The notes beneath the pieces are model-generated. The model ran no database searches. It saw only the letters and a program-made list of their open reading frames with translations, and was not told where the DNA came from. Shown one piece after another: positions 36,088-43,638 of a stretch of DNA of 64,000 nucleotides (within the stretch, counting starts at the first letter, position 1; every line of letters begins with the position of its first letter). This DNA is from Pseudonocardia terrae (lineage in GTDB: Bacteria; Actinomycetota; Actinomycetes; Mycobacteriales; Pseudonocardiaceae). The translations under genes were made by a program, and so were the position numbers. Location: positions 124,001 to 188,000 of the forward strand of contig NZ_JAJTTE010000004.1 in assembly GCF_021343995.1 (NCBI RefSeq), written 5' to 3'.

Positions 36088-38181
36088 ATGGCCTATGTCA
36101 TCGGCGTGGACGTGGGCGGCACGTTCACCGACGCCGTGCTCGACGACGACGCCGGCACCGTGCTCGCCGCGAAGTCCCCGTCCACCCCGCCGGACTACTC
36201 CCGGGGCGTCCTCGACGTCCTCGGACTGCTGGCCGAGCAACTCGGGACGAGCCTGCCCGAGATGCTGGCGGACACCCACCACATCGCGCACGGCACGACC
36301 TCGTCGCTCAACGCGCTGGTCATGGGCAACGTGCCCCCCGTCGGGTTCCTCACCACCAAGGGGCACCGCGACTCGATCTTCATCATGAACGTGGAGGGCC
36401 GCTACCTCGGCCGCTCCCCCGGCGAGCTGCAGCACGTCCTCGGCCAGACCAAGGACCACGCGCTGCTCCCGAAGAAGCACGCGCTCGAGGTCACCGAACG
36501 CATCGACCGGGACGGCACCGTGGTCGTCGGGCTGGACGAGGAGGAGGCCCGTACCGCGATCCGCTCCCTGCTGACGGACGGCGTGCGCGCGATCGCCGTC
36601 TCGCTGCTGTGGTCCTTCCGCAACCCCGTGCACGAGCGGCGGCTGCGCGAGCTGATCGCCGAGGAGGACCCGGAGGTCTTCGTGGCGCTGTCCTCCGAGG
36701 TCAGCCCGCGGATCCGGGAGTTCGCCCGCAACGCCACCACGATCATGAGCACCCAGATCGGGCCAGGCCTGCGAGACTATCTGGGTTCCCTCGAGTCGTC
36801 GTTGCGCACCAACGGGCTCACCGGCCCGCTGCTGGTCATGCAGTCAAACGGCGGCGCGGTCGCCGCCAAGGAGGCCCCCGCCGCGGCCATCTCCACCGTC
36901 GGGTCGGTCCTGACCGGTGGCGTGGTGGGCAGTGTCGCGCTGGGCCGCCAGCTCGGCCACCGCAACATCATCTCCACGGACGTGGGCGGGACGACGTTCC
37001 TGGCCGGCCTGGTCGTCGACGGCGAGCCCGTGCGGGACACCACCACGGTGATCAACCACCACCCGATCAACGTGCCCACGCTGCGGGTCGACGCGATCGG
37101 CTCGGGCGGCGGCGCCATCGCCTGGCTCGACGCCGGCGGCAACCTGCGGATCGGCCCGCGCAGCGCCCAGGCCGTCCCCGGCCCCGCCTGCTACGGCAAC
37201 GGCGGCACCGAGCCGACCAACACCGACGCCAACCTCGTCCTCGGCATCCTGCCGGAGAAGGGGCTGCTCGGCGGGCGCAAGCCGCTGTCCCTGGAGCTCG
37301 CGCGCCAGGCCATCGACACGCAGATCGCCAAGCCGCTCGGGCTCTCCGTCGAGGAGGCCGCCGCCGCGATCTACACGGTGCAGAACGCGCAGACCGGCGA
37401 CCTGCTGCGCAAGACCGTCGTCGAGGCCGGCCACGACCCCCGCAACTTCGTGCTCTACGCCTTCGGTGGGGCGGGCCCCGCGCACTGCGCCGGGTACGCC
37501 GCGGAGGTCGGCTGCGACACCGTGGTGGTCCCGCTCGGGCCGGTGGCCAGCGCGTTCTCCGCGTTCGGGCTGGCGTCGAGCGACATCGTGCTGGCCGCCG
37601 AGCTCTCCGACCCGACGGTCGTGCCCTTCGACCCGCAGCGGGCCGAGCGGAACTTCGCCGAGCTGGAGCAGCAGGTCCGCGAGGGCCTGGAGCGCCAGGG
37701 CGTGACCTTCGAGAAGGTCGAGCTGCACCGCGAGATCGACATGCGGTACTCGATGCAGCTCGCCGAGGTCACCGCGCCGGTGGCGAACGGCCCCCTGGGC
37801 ATGCCGGAGATCGAGGCGGCCGCGGCGGCGTTCGAGAAGCGCTACGCCGAGCTGTTCGGCAAGGACGCGGGCTTCCGCGAGGCCGGCATCCAGGCGATCA
37901 CGTTCCGGGTCCGGGCCGTGGGTGTGCTGCCGTTCAGCCCCGAGCTGCCCGAAGTGCCTGCGGCACGGGGAGAGGCCACCCCCTTCACCACCCGGCCCGT
38001 GCAGCTCGACCCGACGAGCGGCTACGTCGACACCCCCGTCTACGACTACCGCGAGCTCCGCTCCGGCCATGTGCTGCAGGGCCCGGCCATCGTCGAGGTG
38101 CCGACCACCACGGTCGTCGTCCCCGGCGGGACCACCGGCACCGTCGACCAGCTGGGCAACCTGACCATCCGGAGGTCCTGA
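36088..38181 (+). CDS. hydantoinase/oxoprolinase (HyuA/acetone carboxylase beta-like) subunit
   Basis: 697 residues of the Hydant_A_N plus Hydantoinase_A families. The ATPase-like phosphate loops are MAYVIGVDVGGTFTDAVLDD at the start and IISTDVGGTTFLAGLVVDG near residue 296; ASIGSGGG-like AIGSGGGAIAWLDAGG and FVLYAFGGAGPAHCAGYAAE follow. Family members include N-methylhydantoinase A, 5-oxoprolinase and the ATP-dependent acetone and acetophenone carboxylases. A GAAGGAG site precedes the ATG. It is directly followed by its partner subunit gene. Substrate is unknown; an ATP-driven carboxylase or lactamase acting on an aromatic ketone or lactam is possible. Confidence 0.88.
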   Translation: MAYVIGVDVGGTFTDAVLDDDAGTVLAAKSPSTPPDYSRGVLDVLGLLAEQLGTSLPEMLADTHHIAHGTTSSLNALVMGNVPPVGFLTTKGHRDSIFIMNVEGRYLGRSPGELQHVLGQTKDHALLPKKHALEVTERIDRDGTVVVGLDEEEARTAIRSLLTDGVRAIAVSLLWSFRNPVHERRLRELIAEEDPEVFVALSSEVSPRIREFARNATTIMSTQIGPGLRDYLGSLESSLRTNGLTGPLLVMQSNGGAVAAKEAPAAAISTVGSVLTGGVVGSVALGRQLGHRNIISTDVGGTTFLAGLVVDGEPVRDTTTVINHHPINVPTLRVDAIGSGGGAIAWLDAGGNLRIGPRSAQAVPGPACYGNGGTEPTNTDANLVLGILPEKGLLGGRKPLSLELARQAIDTQIAKPLGLSVEEAAAAIYTVQNAQTGDLLRKTVVEAGHDPRNFVLYAFGGAGPAHCAGYAAEVGCDTVVVPLGPVASAFSAFGLASSDIVLAAELSDPTVVPFDPQRAERNFAELEQQVREGLERQGVTFEKVELHREIDMRYSMQLAEVTAPVANGPLGMPEIEAAAAAFEKRYAELFGKDAGFREAGIQAITFRVRAVGVLPFSPELPEVPAARGEATPFTTRPVQLDPTSGYVDTPVYDYRELRSGHVLQGPAIVEVPTTTVVVPGGTTGTVDQLGNLTIRRS

Positions 38182-38182
38182 G

Positions 38183-40498
38183 ATGACCATGCCGATCCCC
38201 GGCTCGGAGGCCTTCTCCAGCCGCCCCGTCGACCCCGACGAGCTCGCCCGCTCGCTCCCGTCGTCGCTGCAGGTCCACACCGTCACCCAGGAGCAGGTCG
38301 ACGCGCTGGACCCGCTCACCTACGAGGTCATCCGGCACCGGCTGTGGTCGGTGACCGACGAGATGGGCGAGGCGCTCAAGCGCATGTCCGGCTCGCCGAT
38401 CGTCACCGACGCCAACGACTTCGACTTCGCCATCTCCGACGAGCTCGGCCAGGAGGTGCAGGTCGGGCTCTACAACACGATGCTCGTCGGCGCCGTCGAC
38501 CTGGCCATCTACTGGACGCTGCGCAACCGCGCGGACAACCCCGGCATCGAGTCCGGCGACATGTTCCTGACCAACGACCCCTGGGTCGGCGGCGGGCTGC
38601 ACCAGAACGACGTCATGGTCTACCAGCCCGTCTTCCACGACGGGAAGCTCTTCGCCTGGACCAGCGCGATCGCGCACCAGCCGGACCTCGGCGGCGTCGG
38701 GCTCGGCTCCTTCTCCCCCGCCGCGCAGGACGTCTTCTCCGAGTCCCTGCCCACCCCGCCGGTCAAGGTCGTCCGGGGCGGACAGCTGCAGCGCGACGTC
38801 GCGGACCTCTGGGTGCGCCGCTCCCGCGTCCCGATGCTCATCGGCCTGGACCTGCGGGCGAAGATCGGCGCGAACAACGTCGGGGCCGAGCGCCTCCACG
38901 CGCTCATCGCGCAGTACGGCGCGGACACGGTCAAGGCCGTGATGAAGCGGATGATGTCCGACGCCGAACACCGCCTGCGGGACAAGCTCACCGCGCTGCC
39001 GGACGGCTCCTGGACCGCCACCGGCTACCAGGACCAGTCCCACGAGGGCGACCGCGACCTGCACAAGATCACGGTCACCACCACGAAGACCGGCAACCAC
39101 CTCACCTTCGACTTCACCGGCACCGACCCGCAGGCCGGCGTCATCAACTGCACCTACGCGGGCATGCGCGGCGGCGTGATGCTGGCGCTGCTGCCGATCC
39201 TGGCCAACGACATCCCCTGGTCCGCGGGCGGGCTGATGCGCTGCTTCGACCTCGTGACCGAGGAGGGCACGCTCAACAACGCGACCTTCCCGGCGGCCGT
39301 CGGACGCGGGCCGATCGGCCCGGCCTGGCTGACCGGCAGCCTGATCGCGGAGTGCCTGTCCCAGATGCTCGACCGGGATCTGGAGCTGGGCAAGAACGTG
39401 CAGGCCACGTGCTGCGGCACCTGGGACACCGCTGTGATCGCCGGGCTCGACGAGCGCGGCGAGCAGCCCGCCCCGTTCCTGTCGATCATGATGGAGCCCA
39501 TGGCCGGCGGCTACGGCGCACGCCCGCACGCCGACGGCGTCGACACCGGCGGGCTGTTCTGCATCCCGATGGGCCGGGTGCCCGACGTCGAGATGACCGA
39601 GTTCCTCTATCCGCTGCTCACGCTGTGGCGGCGCGAGGAGCCGGACTCCGGCGGGCCCGGGCGCCACCGGGGCGGGCTCGGCGCGTCCATCGCGTTCACC
39701 CCGCACGGCACCTCGATCCCGATGGGCCTGGTGCTCGCGTCCGCGGGCAAGGCGGTGGCGCAGAACGCCGGCCTGTCCGGCGGGCACCCCGGCAACTCGG
39801 GGCTCGACGTCGTCGCGCGGCAGAGCCGGGTCGCCGAGATCCTCGCGTCGGGCCGGATGCCGTCGTCGCTGGCGGAGATCAGCGACACGCTGGAGCCCGG
39901 GCAGAACTATGCGTCGAGCTACCTGGCGCCCGGCGAGGTCTTCTCGATGACCTGGCAGGGCGGTGGGGGCTACGGCGACCCGCTGACCCGCGATCCCGAG
40001 GCCGTGGCCCGCGACCTGCGCGAGGAGAAGATCACCGCCGACGCCGTCGCCGCGGTCTACGGCGTGGTCCTGGCCGGCGGCCAGGTCGATCCGGCGGCGA
40101 CCGCGGCCGAACGCGAGCGGCTGCGCGGGGTGCGTCGGGACCGGTCCCGGGTGGCGGGCGAGACCCGTGGCAAGGCCGACCTGTCCTCGGTCAGGCGGGT
40201 GGACGACAACCTCGTCGAGGTGGGCTCCGGCGCCGGCACCGCCGTCGCCTGCGGCCGCTGCGGCGAGGTCCTCGGCGACACCGGCGCAGGCCCGCTCGCC
40301 GTCGGGATCTACGACGGAGCGCCGACCGAGGCCGGGCCGCAGATCATCGCGACGGCCGCGGACTACGTCGACGCCCCGGTCGTGTTCCGCCAGTACAGCT
40401 GCCCGTCGTGCTGGACGGCGCTGTCCTCCGCGGTGGTCCCCGCCGACCATCCCGACCGGGCCGTCACCCTCGGGCGCCCGACGGTGGCGACCGGCTGA
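38183..40498 (+). CDS. hydantoinase B subunit fused to acetone-carboxylase-gamma-like zinc ribbon
   Basis: 771 residues. About the first 640 match Hydantoinase_B (ALKRMSGSPIVTDANDFDFA, MFLTNDPWVGGGLHQNDVMV, SGGPGRHRGGLGASIAFTPH, WQGGGGYGDPLTRDPEAVAR). The last 90 or so residues add a cysteine-rich domain with CGRCGEVLGD and CPSCWTALSSAV, resembling the gamma subunit of acetone carboxylases. A GGAGG site lies before the ATG, one base after the hyuA stop. With HyuA it should form an ATP-dependent complex; the fused zinc ribbon points to the carboxylase branch rather than simple hydantoinases. A strong terminator follows. Confidence 0.88.
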   Translation: MTMPIPGSEAFSSRPVDPDELARSLPSSLQVHTVTQEQVDALDPLTYEVIRHRLWSVTDEMGEALKRMSGSPIVTDANDFDFAISDELGQEVQVGLYNTMLVGAVDLAIYWTLRNRADNPGIESGDMFLTNDPWVGGGLHQNDVMVYQPVFHDGKLFAWTSAIAHQPDLGGVGLGSFSPAAQDVFSESLPTPPVKVVRGGQLQRDVADLWVRRSRVPMLIGLDLRAKIGANNVGAERLHALIAQYGADTVKAVMKRMMSDAEHRLRDKLTALPDGSWTATGYQDQSHEGDRDLHKITVTTTKTGNHLTFDFTGTDPQAGVINCTYAGMRGGVMLALLPILANDIPWSAGGLMRCFDLVTEEGTLNNATFPAAVGRGPIGPAWLTGSLIAECLSQMLDRDLELGKNVQATCCGTWDTAVIAGLDERGEQPAPFLSIMMEPMAGGYGARPHADGVDTGGLFCIPMGRVPDVEMTEFLYPLLTLWRREEPDSGGPGRHRGGLGASIAFTPHGTSIPMGLVLASAGKAVAQNAGLSGGHPGNSGLDVVARQSRVAEILASGRMPSSLAEISDTLEPGQNYASSYLAPGEVFSMTWQGGGGYGDPLTRDPEAVARDLREEKITADAVAAVYGVVLAGGQVDPAATAAERERLRGVRRDRSRVAGETRGKADLSSVRRVDDNLVEVGSGAGTAVACGRCGEVLGDTGAGPLAVGIYDGAPTEAGPQIIATAADYVDAPVVFRQYSCPSCWTALSSAVVPADHPDRAVTLGRPTVATG

Positions 40499-40501
40499 CC
40501 C

Positions 40502-40544
40502 GACGGGTGGGCGAGCGGCGCTGCCTCCCGCTCGCCCACCCGTC
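40502..40544 (+). terminator. strong terminator after hydantoinase operon
   Basis: A perfect 17-bp inverted repeat, GACGGGTGGGCGAGCGG at 40502-40518 and its complement at 40528-40544, with a nine-base loop, begins four bases after the HyuB stop. No T-run follows, as usual in actinomycetes. It ends the hyuA-hyuB operon. Confidence 0.85.
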
Positions 40545-40689
40545 ACGGCCGGCCCTGTCCCCCGGTCGGGCGCCTCCCGCGTCCCCCGCCAGGTCGGCCG
40601 ATCACCCGGTCCCGGCGGGACGCGCGCCGCAGCACCCTTCGAGACAACCCGGAACCACCCGGGCAGACGCCACGAAGGGACTCCTGACG

Positions 40690-41010
40690 ATGAACAAGCG
40701 AATCGCGGTCGCCGCCACCGGCGGGCTCGCCGTCCTCGGACTCGTCGGCATCGCCGGGGTGGCCGGGGCCGAGGAGCACGCCGACCCGACCGGCCTCGTC
40801 CTCACCCCGACGACCTCCTACTCCACCCCGTCGACGCAGTCCGCACCGATCCGGAAGCTCGCACCCGGGTCCGGGGTGCACACGATCTGCCACACGGAGG
40901 GGCAGACGTTGACCGGCAACCCCAACTGGTTCCGGATCTCCGGCTCCCACGGCTCGGAGTACGTGCACCGCAGCGTGATCTCCGTCGCGCCCGTGTCGCC
41001 GCATTGCTGA
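40690..41010 (+). CDS. secreted SH3-like small protein
   Basis: 106 residues: signal peptide MNKRIAVAATGGLAVLGLVG with cleavage likely after AGVAGA, then a mature domain of about 80 residues. The mature part, VHTICHTEGQTLTGNPNWFR followed by ISGSHGSEYVHRSVIS, looks like a bacterial SH3 (SH3_3/SH3b) domain: two cysteines that could form a disulfide, the NPNWFRI strand, and the YVHRSVIS close. Such proteins may bind peptidoglycan or other envelope components. The ATG has a weak GGACTCC site. It is a single gene between two strong terminators. Confidence 0.75.
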   Translation: MNKRIAVAATGGLAVLGLVGIAGVAGAEEHADPTGLVLTPTTSYSTPSTQSAPIRKLAPGSGVHTICHTEGQTLTGNPNWFRISGSHGSEYVHRSVISVAPVSPHC

Positions 41011-41021
41011 CCACGGGCACG

Positions 41022-41050
41022 GGTCCGCGAGGCCGGGGGCCTCGCGGACC
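41022..41050 (+). terminator. intrinsic terminator
   Basis: GGTCCGCGAGGCC (41022-41034) and GGCCTCGCGGACC (41038-41050) form a perfect 13-bp stem with a GGG loop followed by TTGT, 12 bases after the SH3-like gene. Confidence 0.85.
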
Positions 41051-41116
41051 TTGTCGTGCGTACCGCCCGCGAGGACAATTTCCTGCCCACATGGTCGTGT
41101 TCGGCGGGAGGCCGCC

Positions 41117-41863
41117 ATGGGTGAGGAGTACCAGCCACTGCCACGGCCGGTCGGCCGGCACGCGGTGTTCGTCCGGCACCGGCTGCAGAGTCCCCGGGTG
41201 GCGCAGTCCGCCTACATCGCCCCCAACGCCGTGCTGTGCGGGGACGTGACGATCGGCCCCCACAGCCGGGTCCTCTTCGGGGCCGTGATCACCGCGGAGG
41301 GCGGGCCGGTCGACATCGGGGCCCACTGTGTGATCATGGAGAACGCGGTGGTGCGCGGCGTGGCCCGGCACCCCACCCGGCTCGGCGACCACGTCCTCGT
41401 CGGGCCGCACGCCTCGCTGACCGGCTGCGTGGTCGAGGGTGACACCCGGATCGCGACCGGTGCGGTCGTCTTCAACGGCGCACGCATCGGGGTCGGGGCG
41501 GAGATCGACTTCCACGCCGTGGTGCATGTCAACACGGTCGTCCCCGCCGGCACGGCCGTGCCGATGGGCTGGTTCGCCGGCGGCGACCCGGCCGAGCTGG
41601 TGGCGCCCTCGGACCAGGACCGCATCCGGGAGCTGATGGGTCCGCTGGACTACGCGGGCACCGTCTTCGGGGTCGGCGGCACCGACACCCCGATGCAGGA
41701 CATCGCCCGCCGCTACGCGCGGGCCCTGGCCCTGCACAACCGGGACGTCGTCCTCCTCCCGAGCCAGCGCGACCTGCTCACACACGAGCCGGAGGAGGAG
41801 GGCGGCGGCCGGCACCGGAACTCCGCGTCGGCCGAGGTCACCGTGGACCAGCGGTTCCTGTAG
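41117..41863 (+). CDS. gamma-carbonic-anhydrase-like left-handed beta-helix protein
   Basis: 248 residues with hexapeptide repeats of a left-handed parallel beta helix: SAYIAPNAVLCGDVTIGPHS, AVITAEGGPVDIGAHCVIME, NAVVRGV, LGDHVLVGPHASLTGCVVEG, RIATGAVVFNGARIGVGAEI. Histidines in GAHC, GPHAS and DFHAVVHVN sit where gamma-class carbonic anhydrase-like proteins hold their metal, but the match is partial, so hydratase activity is uncertain. A helical tail of about 80 residues follows. The ATG with GGGAGGCC upstream is preferred over an upstream in-frame ATG at 41051 that overlaps the terminator. It stands alone. Confidence 0.8.
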   Translation: MGEEYQPLPRPVGRHAVFVRHRLQSPRVAQSAYIAPNAVLCGDVTIGPHSRVLFGAVITAEGGPVDIGAHCVIMENAVVRGVARHPTRLGDHVLVGPHASLTGCVVEGDTRIATGAVVFNGARIGVGAEIDFHAVVHVNTVVPAGTAVPMGWFAGGDPAELVAPSDQDRIRELMGPLDYAGTVFGVGGTDTPMQDIARRYARALALHNRDVVLLPSQRDLLTHEPEEEGGGRHRNSASAEVTVDQRFL

Positions 41864-41982
41864 GGCGGCCGTCCCCCGATCGCCCGACACCGCGCTCCAC
41901 CGGCACACCGGCCGGCGGGCCGACGGTGCGGGGCCGCGGTCCGGAGCAGGGTCCTCCGTAGCACCGAACCGAGGAGGACCCG

Positions 41983-42171
41983 ATGACCGCCACCCTCACC
42001 CGTCCCGCCGGGCAGGACCGCTTCGACGACCAGGACCACGACCGGGACGACGACCAGGACCGGGACCAGGACCGGGACCGGGACCGCGCCCGGATCCGGA
42101 CCGCCTGCCCCGGCGCCCCGCAGCGCGCCCTCGACCTGCAGCGTCGGCTCATCACCCGGCTCGTCGGCTGA
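41983..42171 (+). CDS. small Asp/Arg-repeat protein
   Basis: 62 residues with a central run of charged repeats (DQDHDRDDDQDRDQDRDRDR) produced by a GACCRG hexamer-like repeat, and a C-terminal amphipathic helix LDLQRRLITRLVG. GAGGAGGACCCG directly before the ATG supports translation. No family is recognised. The repeat is likely to be length-variable between strains; a disordered, low-complexity function is all that can be said. Confidence 0.5.
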   Translation: MTATLTRPAGQDRFDDQDHDRDDDQDRDQDRDRDRARIRTACPGAPQRALDLQRRLITRLVG

Positions 42172-42203
42172 CCATCCGGGTGCACCTTGCTGAGGGGCTT
42201 CCC

Positions 42204-42590
42204 AGATCATGATCGTCATTCGTGGACGGGGAGGGTCGGAAATCGACCCTCCCCGTCCGTGACGAGTGATCATGCCGCCGGACTCGCTCCATGATCGTCG
42301 GATGTGGACGGGGGAGGTCGGGGAACGAGCGGGGCAGCGGGCCCCGCGCCGAAGAAGATCGCCGGACAAGGACGGAGGGGCCGGGTATCGACCGAGCAGC
42401 CGATCGCCGGGTCGAAGAAGATCGCCAGGCATGGACGGCGTGGGTCGGAAAGCGACTCTCCCCCTCCACCGCGAGTGATCGTGCTGCCGCACCTGATCCG
42501 TGATCACCAGACGTGGACGCGGAGCGTCGGACAACGACTCCCCGCGCCGCGCCGGACAACGACTCCCCGCGCCCCGAAGAGGTGATCATG
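42204..42590. repeat. degenerate relatives of the GATC-hairpin repeat
   Basis: Five copies of a core close to GATCNYCNNNYGTGGACGG occur at about 42211, 42294, 42357, 42420 and 42502, spaced 83, 63, 63 and 82 bases. The first unit is a near-perfect hairpin: GGACGGGGAGGGTCG pairs with CGACCCTCCCCGTCC around GAAAT, with GATCATG/GTGATCATG at its sides. The core and the flanking GTGATCA match the 28-kb array, but order and spacing are less regular. Confidence 0.65.
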
Positions 42591-43049
42591 GCACCGGCAG
42601 ACCTGGTCGCGCCCTGACGGGGTGATCACGGCCCCGGAGGGGGAGCGCACGTCCCGGCTGGAGGATCGTCGACGTGCGCCCCCGGGGTGAGACGCCCAGT
42701 GGTGCGGGGGGTGCCTGGACGCCTCCTGGTCGGTGGAGGGGACGCGCTTCCCCGATCTCTCCCACGCCCCCTCCGACAGGTCTTCCTGATCCCACTCCCC
42801 GGCGGAAGCGGTTCACCTGCCCTCGCGCTCCGTGCGCGAGCCGGGATGTGGAGCCCCGCGGCGACCACCGAGCCCGGCTGACGGCCGCGGGACTCCCGCA
42901 CCGAGGTTGTGCCCCACGGTCGATGAACCGATGGACCCCGGCACCCGGACACGCCACCGCCCCGACGAGGACTTTCGCTGTGCCCGGCAGGAGCCGGATG
43001 CCACGGCTGCGCCGACCCAAACACCCGGCCGCGGAACCGCCGTCCGGGC

Positions 43050-43201
43050 TGACCCCGGCACGTCGAGGCCGTGGTCGGCGTCACGCTCCTCCGGTCTCCG
43101 GCACGGACGCCACCTACTCACAGGCGTTGTCCCGGTCGAGGCCCGGCACTCGGCGTCACGCTCCTCCGGCCTCCGGCACGGACGCCACCTACCCGCAGGC
43201 G
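43050..43201. repeat. 75-bp direct tandem duplication
   Basis: A block beginning TCGGCGTCACGCTCCTCCGG at 43075 recurs at 43150, with about 50 bases nearly identical (two or three differences) through GCACGGACGCCACCTAC and CAGGCG. The sequence between copies (CCCGGTCGAGGCCCGGCAC) resembles the sequence before the first copy, so the full period is 75 bases. No gene is affected. Confidence 0.7.
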
Positions 43202-43275
43202 TGCGCCCAACGGCGACGACACCTTCTGCGGGCCTGCTCGGCGGGCTCGCCGACGGGTGCCCGAGCTCCGGCGGG

Positions 43276-43464
43276 TCACGCGGCACTGGCGAGCCACGTC
43301 TCGCGCGCGGGAAAGGCCAGTACCTGGGCGGCCGGTTCGGGTTCCCATGGTTCGTGCGTCACGACGGCTCCGCAGCCGCGGCAGCGGCACGGCCGGGCTG
43401 TGAGCGCGGCCGCGGGGACGGTCACGATCGCGGTGCAGGTGCGGCAGAGCGTGGTGGTGAACAT
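43276..43464 (-). CDS. small zinc-ribbon-like protein
   Basis: 62 residues with two cysteine pairs: CRTC near residue 8 and CRCRGC near residue 27, followed by AVVTHEPWEPEPAAQVLAFP. The CxxC...CxC/CxxC spacing fits a small zinc ribbon. AGGAGG lies seven bases before the ATG at 43464. It is divergent from the linalool dehydratase-like gene, with the twin palindromes between them. Function unknown; a small regulator or accessory protein is possible. Confidence 0.65.
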   Translation of the reverse strand: MFTTTLCRTCTAIVTVPAAALTARPCRCRGCGAVVTHEPWEPEPAAQVLAFPARETWLASAA

Positions 43465-43525
43465 GGCGTGCCTCCTGGTCCGGGTCCTCGCAGGGAAGAC
43501 TCCGGCGCCGCGCCCGTCTCATCGT

Positions 43526-43560
43526 GGTTCCGGGAACGACCTCGACCGGTTCCCGGAACG
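43526..43560. promoter_or_regulatory. twin palindromes upstream of the LDI-like gene
   Basis: GGTTCCGGGAACG (43526-43538) and GGTTCCCGGAACG (43548-43560) each contain a perfect GTTCC-N-GGAAC palindrome, and their centres are 22 bases apart, two helical turns. They end just before the region where the -35 would lie. A TAGCGT -10-like box is at 43586-43591 with no good -35, so activation from these sites is plausible. The regulator is not identified; the AraC-type gene at 45601 is nearby. Confidence 0.55.
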
Positions 43561-43638
43561 TCGGATCCGTGGCCCGAGGAGCCGCTAGCGTCCGGCGCGG
43601 CGAGCGCGATGCGCGCGGTCGCCGGAGGGAGGACGACG

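Larger units (their letters stand above)
42172..43275. other. 1.1-kb gene-free stretch with repeats
   Basis: I find no credible gene here. It contains the degenerate relatives of the 28-kb hairpin array (42204-42590) and a 75-bp direct duplication (43050-43201); the part between is GC-rich sequence open in several frames but without protein-like composition on either strand. It ends at the small zinc-ribbon gene. Confidence 0.5.

Noticed and set aside
43071..43403. Small gene across the 75-bp duplication
   Set aside because: The frame is Arg/Pro-rich, has no ribosome site and lies opposite the zinc-ribbon gene at its end.
42586..43588. Long open frames on both strands between the hairpin locus and the LDI-like gene
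   Set aside because: Composition is Arg/Pro/Gly-rich in every frame, frames cross the repeats, and no motif is seen; typical of GC-rich non-coding DNA.
42832..43638. Extending the LDI-like protein upstream by about 270 residues in frame
   Set aside because: The upstream part is low-complexity and crosses the operators and promoter; the ATG at 43639 has a good ribosome site and fits family length.
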